40,467 bases of DNA, taken from positions 1-40,467 of IMG/VR virus record IMGVR_UViG_3300040960_002449, one strand, 5' to 3'. Shown here piece after piece: positions 36,529 to 40,467 of the stretch; the stretch's first letter is position 1, and each line of letters begins with the position of its first letter. The DNA comes from a virus. Position numbers and translations under genes: made by a program. The notes beneath the pieces were generated by a model, which had not been told where the DNA came from, did no database searches, and saw only the letters and a list, made by a program, of their open reading frames with translations.

Positions 36529-39500
36529 ATGGATAGAGCGGAACAACTTAAAATATTTGCTCGATGTTTAGGTGATCCAACATATGCGATAGAAACGTTT
36601 TTAAAGACATTTGATTTAACTCAGAAAGGTATGGTACCTTTTAAGTTGTATTATAAACAAAAAGAAATCATTAGATCATATGAAGAAAACAATCGTAATC
36701 TGGTAACCAAACCTCGACAGGCAGGTGTATCTACAACTACCGCAGCATATATTGCAGTTAAAACTGCGTTTGGTGATCCAGATAACCCACATAAAGTACT
36801 TATACTCGCCAACAAACAGACATTAGCACAAGAATTCTTAAAGAAAGTAAAAGACTTTTTAGATCAAATACCTTATTGGGTTTGGGGGTTAGATGAATCA
36901 ACAGATTATTTAGAAATAAACTCAAAAGGACATCTTAAATTAAAATCTAATGGGTGTGAGATTAGGGCACTTGCAACATCTAAAGATGCATTAAGGGGTT
37001 TTACGCCTACATTCTTAGTTATGGACGAGGCGGCGTTCATCGACAATGGGGCAGAGGTATTTGGTGCTGCATTAGCGTCATTAGGTACTGGTGGTAAGAT
37101 TGCACTTATATCTTGTGTGACTGATGATACATTTATTTTTACTGATAAAGGTTTAAGGCAGGTTTCTGATTTTGTAAATTATGAAAAACCTGATAATCCG
37201 AATGAGGGTTATTACGTAGATAGTTATGGTATATTAGGTAAAGATGAAGTTAGGGAATCTAATATTATGGTTAATAATGGGTTACAAGATACAATTAAAA
37301 TAACTACTACAAATAGTTTTTTAGAAGGTACATTAACACATAAAGTATGGGCATATAGAAGCGATTCTAATTCGTATGAATGGACACCTATGGGTGATTT
37401 AAAAGTTGGGGATTATGTAAATATACAATACGGGTACGAGATTTTTGGTAATGATGATGAAATTAACCATAATTATAAATTTAATAATAAAGAAAAACAA
37501 CCTAATAAAATTTATAATAAAATAGACACCAACCTAAGTTATTTAATAGGGCTATACCTATCTGAAGGTTCTTGTTATAAGAAATATAATGATAATGGTG
37601 ATTTAGTAGGTGTGGACATAACTATCACTTGTGGTGATTATATTGGTGATTCTATTAGGCGTGCTGGATTTAATTATAGTTGTTATGATGGGTTGCACTA
37701 CAAAATATCTTCTAAGTATCTAGGGTCACTATTAGAGTCTTTAGGGTTAGACTTATCACTAAAAGCAACAGAAAAGTTTATACCTAATAAATTATTATCA
37801 CTATCCAAAGAAAATACATCTGCAATGATAAGGGGGTTTATGGATGGTGATGGTTATTCTGATAGTGTTAGAGGTAGAATAGGGTTAAATATATCTTCTA
37901 AGAAGATGTGTTTACAAATAAGACAATTATTGATGAATTACGGAGTATTAACCGACTACCAAGAAGGTATTAATATGGGTTCTGATTTAGTTCCAGTAGA
38001 AAGTAAGTATTATAGAATATCAGCAACTTCTTTAGATGCATTTACATACTATGAAAAAATAGGTTTTGATTTTGATAGAAAGCAATCTAAAAAAATATCA
38101 CTAAAAGAGGTGAATATAAATAATAGGTATAGAATAATACCCAATGGTAAGACTATCATTAGGGATATCATAGATGATAATGGTTTAGTTAGAAAATTTA
38201 GAGATAGTGAACTAAGCGTTAATTCACTTAGGGTAAGAGAAAAAAATAAAAGTGGTAACCTATCTAAAAACATATTTTCTAATTTCATTGATTATATCAC
38301 AAATACTTTAAATGTTGATATAAATGGGTATGATATAGATAAAATTTTAATGGAGAATAGTAAGTGGGTTCCTATCACTAAAATAGAAGAATCTAAAAAT
38401 AAGACTTATGACTTCTCATTACCACATACCGAAGATTTTTGGTGTCATTCTGTAATATATAACGGTATTTTAGGACACCAAACACCTAATGGAATGGATC
38501 CATTATATTATAAAACATATGATAAGTCTAAAACAGGAGATAACAACTTTAATGTTGTTGAGATGAAGTGGTATCAAGACATTAGATATAATAGAGGTTT
38601 GTATTGGGTTAGAGGTGATGAAAAAGAAGAAGAGATTAAATGTGATACATTGGGTAGAACTAAACTTAGGTGGGAATATATGGATAACATATATGAAACT
38701 GATGAATCAACTATAGATAATTACGAAGTAATGATTAAAGATGGGTGGAAACCATTGTCTCCTTGGTATGAAGAAATGGCGGCAGATATGGGTGACCCTA
38801 AGAAAATCGCACAAGAACTTGATGTATCATTCATCGGATCAGGTGGTAATGTTGTTGATGATGAATATGTAAGTTATCATGAAGAGAATTTTGTTTCTGA
38901 TCCAAACTTCTCCGCGGAGATAGAGAAAACTATGTGGATATGGAAAAAACCCGAAGTTGGTCACAAATATGTTATGGGGGTTGATGTGAGTAGAGGTGAT
39001 GGTAAAGATAGTTCTACTATTGTTATATTAGACTTTGAAAACTTAGAACAAGTTGCGGAATTTAAACATAAGTTACCTCCTGATATGTTGGCAGAAATTG
39101 TTTATAAGTATGGTAATATGTATAATGCATATACAATTGTGGACATTACTGGTGGTATGGGTGTTGCAACAGTCTTAAAACTGTTGGAGATGGAATATAA
39201 ACATCTTCATTATGACGACCCTAAAAGTAGAAAGTTATCTGAGAAATATGCAAAGACTGCATATAAACAAGGTGATAAAGTACCAGGATTTAATGTCGGT
39301 AACACACGTCTACAAATGGTATCTGAATTAGAAGAACATATTAGAGAGAATAAAACTATTATACGTTCACAAAGAATGATATCAGAACTTAAAACATTTG
39401 TTTATAAAAATGGTAGACCCGATCATATGGAAGGTTATCATGATGATATAATTATGGCTTACGCTATGGCGATATTCATTGTACAAACATCGTTTAAAAA

Positions 39501-39699
39501 ATTAGAACAAGTGGAGAAACAGACTAAGGCAATGTTAGAGAGTTGGGTAAATGTATCTAATAAAGAGACAAAACCGATGTTTAGTGATCAACAACACGTT
39601 AATCCTTTCTATACCAATACACCAACGTATAACCCAAAACAACCAAATAATGGTAATAATGATAATGGTGAGTACAATTGGTTATTCGGAATTAAATAG
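36529..39699 (+). CDS. terminase large subunit (gp17-like) interrupted by an intein
   Basis: The precursor is 1056 aa; without the 456-aa intein the exteins total 600, close to T4 gp17 (610). N-extein: a variant Walker A TKPRQAGVSTTT (60-71) and Walker B FLVMDEAAF (162-170). The coupling motif I-S/T-P-N-G is split by the intein after Ser195. C-extein: the nuclease domain with VMGVDVSRGDGKDSST (first catalytic Asp about 819), a second acidic site in TIVDITGGMG, and HDDIIMAYAMA near the end. It packages DNA by ATP hydrolysis through the portal and cuts concatemers. Splicing is essential, because the intein breaks the ATPase motif III. The portal gene follows 55 bases later. Confidence 0.93.
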   Translation: MDRAEQLKIFARCLGDPTYAIETFLKTFDLTQKGMVPFKLYYKQKEIIRSYEENNRNLVTKPRQAGVSTTTAAYIAVKTAFGDPDNPHKVLILANKQTLAQEFLKKVKDFLDQIPYWVWGLDESTDYLEINSKGHLKLKSNGCEIRALATSKDALRGFTPTFLVMDEAAFIDNGAEVFGAALASLGTGGKIALISCVTDDTFIFTDKGLRQVSDFVNYEKPDNPNEGYYVDSYGILGKDEVRESNIMVNNGLQDTIKITTTNSFLEGTLTHKVWAYRSDSNSYEWTPMGDLKVGDYVNIQYGYEIFGNDDEINHNYKFNNKEKQPNKIYNKIDTNLSYLIGLYLSEGSCYKKYNDNGDLVGVDITITCGDYIGDSIRRAGFNYSCYDGLHYKISSKYLGSLLESLGLDLSLKATEKFIPNKLLSLSKENTSAMIRGFMDGDGYSDSVRGRIGLNISSKKMCLQIRQLLMNYGVLTDYQEGINMGSDLVPVESKYYRISATSLDAFTYYEKIGFDFDRKQSKKISLKEVNINNRYRIIPNGKTIIRDIIDDNGLVRKFRDSELSVNSLRVREKNKSGNLSKNIFSNFIDYITNTLNVDINGYDIDKILMENSKWVPITKIEESKNKTYDFSLPHTEDFWCHSVIYNGILGHQTPNGMDPLYYKTYDKSKTGDNNFNVVEMKWYQDIRYNRGLYWVRGDEKEEEIKCDTLGRTKLRWEYMDNIYETDESTIDNYEVMIKDGWKPLSPWYEEMAADMGDPKKIAQELDVSFIGSGGNVVDDEYVSYHEENFVSDPNFSAEIEKTMWIWKKPEVGHKYVMGVDVSRGDGKDSSTIVILDFENLEQVAEFKHKLPPDMLAEIVYKYGNMYNAYTIVDITGGMGVATVLKLLEMEYKHLHYDDPKSRKLSEKYAKTAYKQGDKVPGFNVGNTRLQMVSELEEHIRENKTIIRSQRMISELKTFVYKNGRPDHMEGYHDDIIMAYAMAIFIVQTSFKKLEQVEKQTKAMLESWVNVSNKETKPMFSDQQHVNPFYTNTPTYNPKQPNNGNNDNGEYNWLFGIK
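37114..38481 (+). mobile_element. intein with LAGLIDADG endonuclease and C-terminal Gln
   Basis: Residues 196-651 of the precursor (456 aa) form the intein. Block A is CVTDDTFIFTDKG with Cys1; block B is SFLEGTLTHKVWA (T-x-x-H). Homing endonuclease motifs are LIGLYLSEG (340-347 region) and IRGFMDGDG (434-442). Block F/G is KTYDFSLPHTEDFWCHSVIY, then NGILGHQ, followed by Thr652 of the C-extein. The last intein residue is Gln rather than the usual Asn, which is known in a minority of inteins. The insertion point, in terminase motif III, is a typical conserved target. Confidence 0.9.
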
Positions 39700-39715
39700 T
39701 ATTTAGAATTTCGAT

Positions 39716-39723
39716 ATATTTAT
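39716..39723 (+). promoter_or_regulatory. late-type promoter element of the portal gene
   Basis: ATATTTATTATAATAG begins 39 bases before the ATG at 39755, in the gap between terminase and portal. Confidence 0.5.
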
Positions 39724-39754
39724 TATAATAGTAATAAAGTATATTTAAGAAAAA

Positions 39755-40467
39755 ATGGCAAGAAAAACAGTATTTCAACAATTAAATGATTTATTTGGAC
39801 CAGAGGTTAAAAAACAAAATAAATCAAGATATTCTATTAACGATAAAGAACTTCTTAAAACTAAATCTAAAGAGGAGTATGACTTTGAGAAGTTAAAAAG
39901 ACAACAAGATGCATATCTTTCTAATATGTGGCAAAAGGTGGATAATGAAATCTACCAACACTCCATTTATTATGAGACAACCAGATTGGCATCTTACGCA
40001 GATTTTGAGGGCATGGAGTTTTTCCCTGAAATCGCAGCAGCTTTAGATATTATGATGGAAGAATCTACAACATTAAATTCAGATAACAAAGTTATTAACA
40101 TATTTTCTGAAAGTAGAAGAGTTAGAAGAATACTTGATGACTTATTTTTTAATAGATTAGATATACATACATCATTACCTATGTGGACAAGAAATGTTTG
40201 TAAATATGGTGATGACTTTTTATTCCTTAATATCGACAGTGAAGAAGGAATTACAGGTGTTAAACAATTACCTAACATTGAAATTAGTAGAAAAGAAAAT
40301 GAAGGATTCGGTGAAAACTCAATGAATGCAGAAACAGATAAATTTAACCCTGTTAAGTTTATATGGGGACAAAGAGATATCGAATTTAATGCTTGGCAAA
40401 TTGCACACTTTAGATTATTGGGTGATGATAGAAGATTACCTTATGGGACTTCTATGTTGGAGAAGGC
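39755..40467 (+). CDS. portal protein (gp20-like), 3' partial
   Basis: The frame from the ATG at 39755 runs to the right edge; 237 residues are visible. It starts MARKTVFQQLNDLFGPE. Recognisable portal features are YADFEGMEFFPEIAAALDIM and MEESTT, ESRRVRRILDDLFFNRLDIH, NVCKYGDDFLFL, then WQIAHFRLLGDDRRLPYGTS and MLE at the edge. The last is the conserved H-F-R...P-Y-G-x-S-x-L-E of T4-type portals. It forms the dodecameric ring at the head vertex through which the terminase packages DNA. There is no tag; T4 gp20 also has none. Confidence 0.88.
   Translation, partial: MARKTVFQQLNDLFGPEVKKQNKSRYSINDKELLKTKSKEEYDFEKLKRQQDAYLSNMWQKVDNEIYQHSIYYETTRLASYADFEGMEFFPEIAAALDIMMEESTTLNSDNKVINIFSESRRVRRILDDLFFNRLDIHTSLPMWTRNVCKYGDDFLFLNIDSEEGITGVKQLPNIEISRKENEGFGENSMNAETDKFNPVKFIWGQRDIEFNAWQIAHFRLLGDDRRLPYGTSMLEK

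Noticed and set aside
1-40467. tRNA genes and CRISPR arrays
   Set aside because: Reading both strands I saw no cloverleaf with a T-arm consensus and no regularly spaced repeat array; short repeats found are explained by promoters, tags or the GIY-YIG linker.

Overview
The window reads as part of a large, AT-rich, tailed-phage (T4-like myovirus) genome that infects a Bacteroidetes, probably flavobacterial, host. The phage assignment rests on a large terminase subunit (interrupted by an intein) followed by the start of a portal gene, a GH24 lysozyme, GIY-YIG and HNH homing endonucleases, and many short late-type genes. The host assignment is inference. Several genes carry a near-perfect Bacteroidetes housekeeping promoter (TTTG, 19-20 bp, TAnnTTTG), leaders are A/T-rich with almost no Shine-Dalgarno sequences, and the secreted proteins have short signal peptides ending in FSQ, FTQ or WGQ.

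Layout. 1-6.4 kb: small tagged genes on + (including a papain-like hydrolase) interleaved with - strand genes for a SNase nuclease, a SprT-like metalloprotein, a CAP protein and a DoxX-like membrane protein. 6.5-13.5 kb: a large ADP-ribosyltransferase-like protein, a DUF4314 protein, a zincin, DUF192 and helical tagged proteins. 13.5-15 kb: a homing-endonuclease island on -, with a broken HNH copy. 15-23 kb: OmpA-like tagged proteins, two secreted CAP-like proteins, a lysozyme, a leucine-rich-repeat protein and two micro-proteins. 23-28.4 kb: a ClpC-type ATPase on -, a DNA methyltransferase, an Hsp20 chaperone and a small operon with a KTSC protein. 28.4-40.5 kb: the head module, with a nucleotidyltransferase, a very acidic 612-residue protein, several conserved unknowns, TerL with intein, and the portal (cut by the window edge).

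The most striking feature is a degenerate N-terminal tag shared by about twenty otherwise unrelated proteins (for example MKIxITESQxxRIITE, MKRLIRKILKE, MGRIxKQKRxLIE). It nearly always ends in I/L-x-E, the cleavage consensus of the T4 prohead protease. In T4 a short N-terminal capsid-targeting sequence of this kind directs internal proteins and Alt into the prohead and is removed by gp21. I therefore propose that much of this window encodes a capsid cargo: an ADP-ribosyltransferase, lysozyme, papain-like hydrolase, zincin, OmpA-like proteins, a repeat protein and helical proteins, packaged and delivered with the DNA. Superimposed on this is a cassette repeated three times: a tagged OmpA-like gene on + facing a secreted CAP-like gene on -, the latter driven by a host-type promoter.

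Two promoter classes fit this division. An ATATTTAT element, often followed by an A-rich stretch, lies 3-30 bp before most tagged and structural genes and is probably the phage late promoter. Host-type promoters drive the secreted CAP proteins, the SprT-like gene, the methyltransferase and a few small genes, which probably act inside the infected cell. I saw no tRNA gene and no CRISPR array, and no gene-free stretch longer than about 300 bases.
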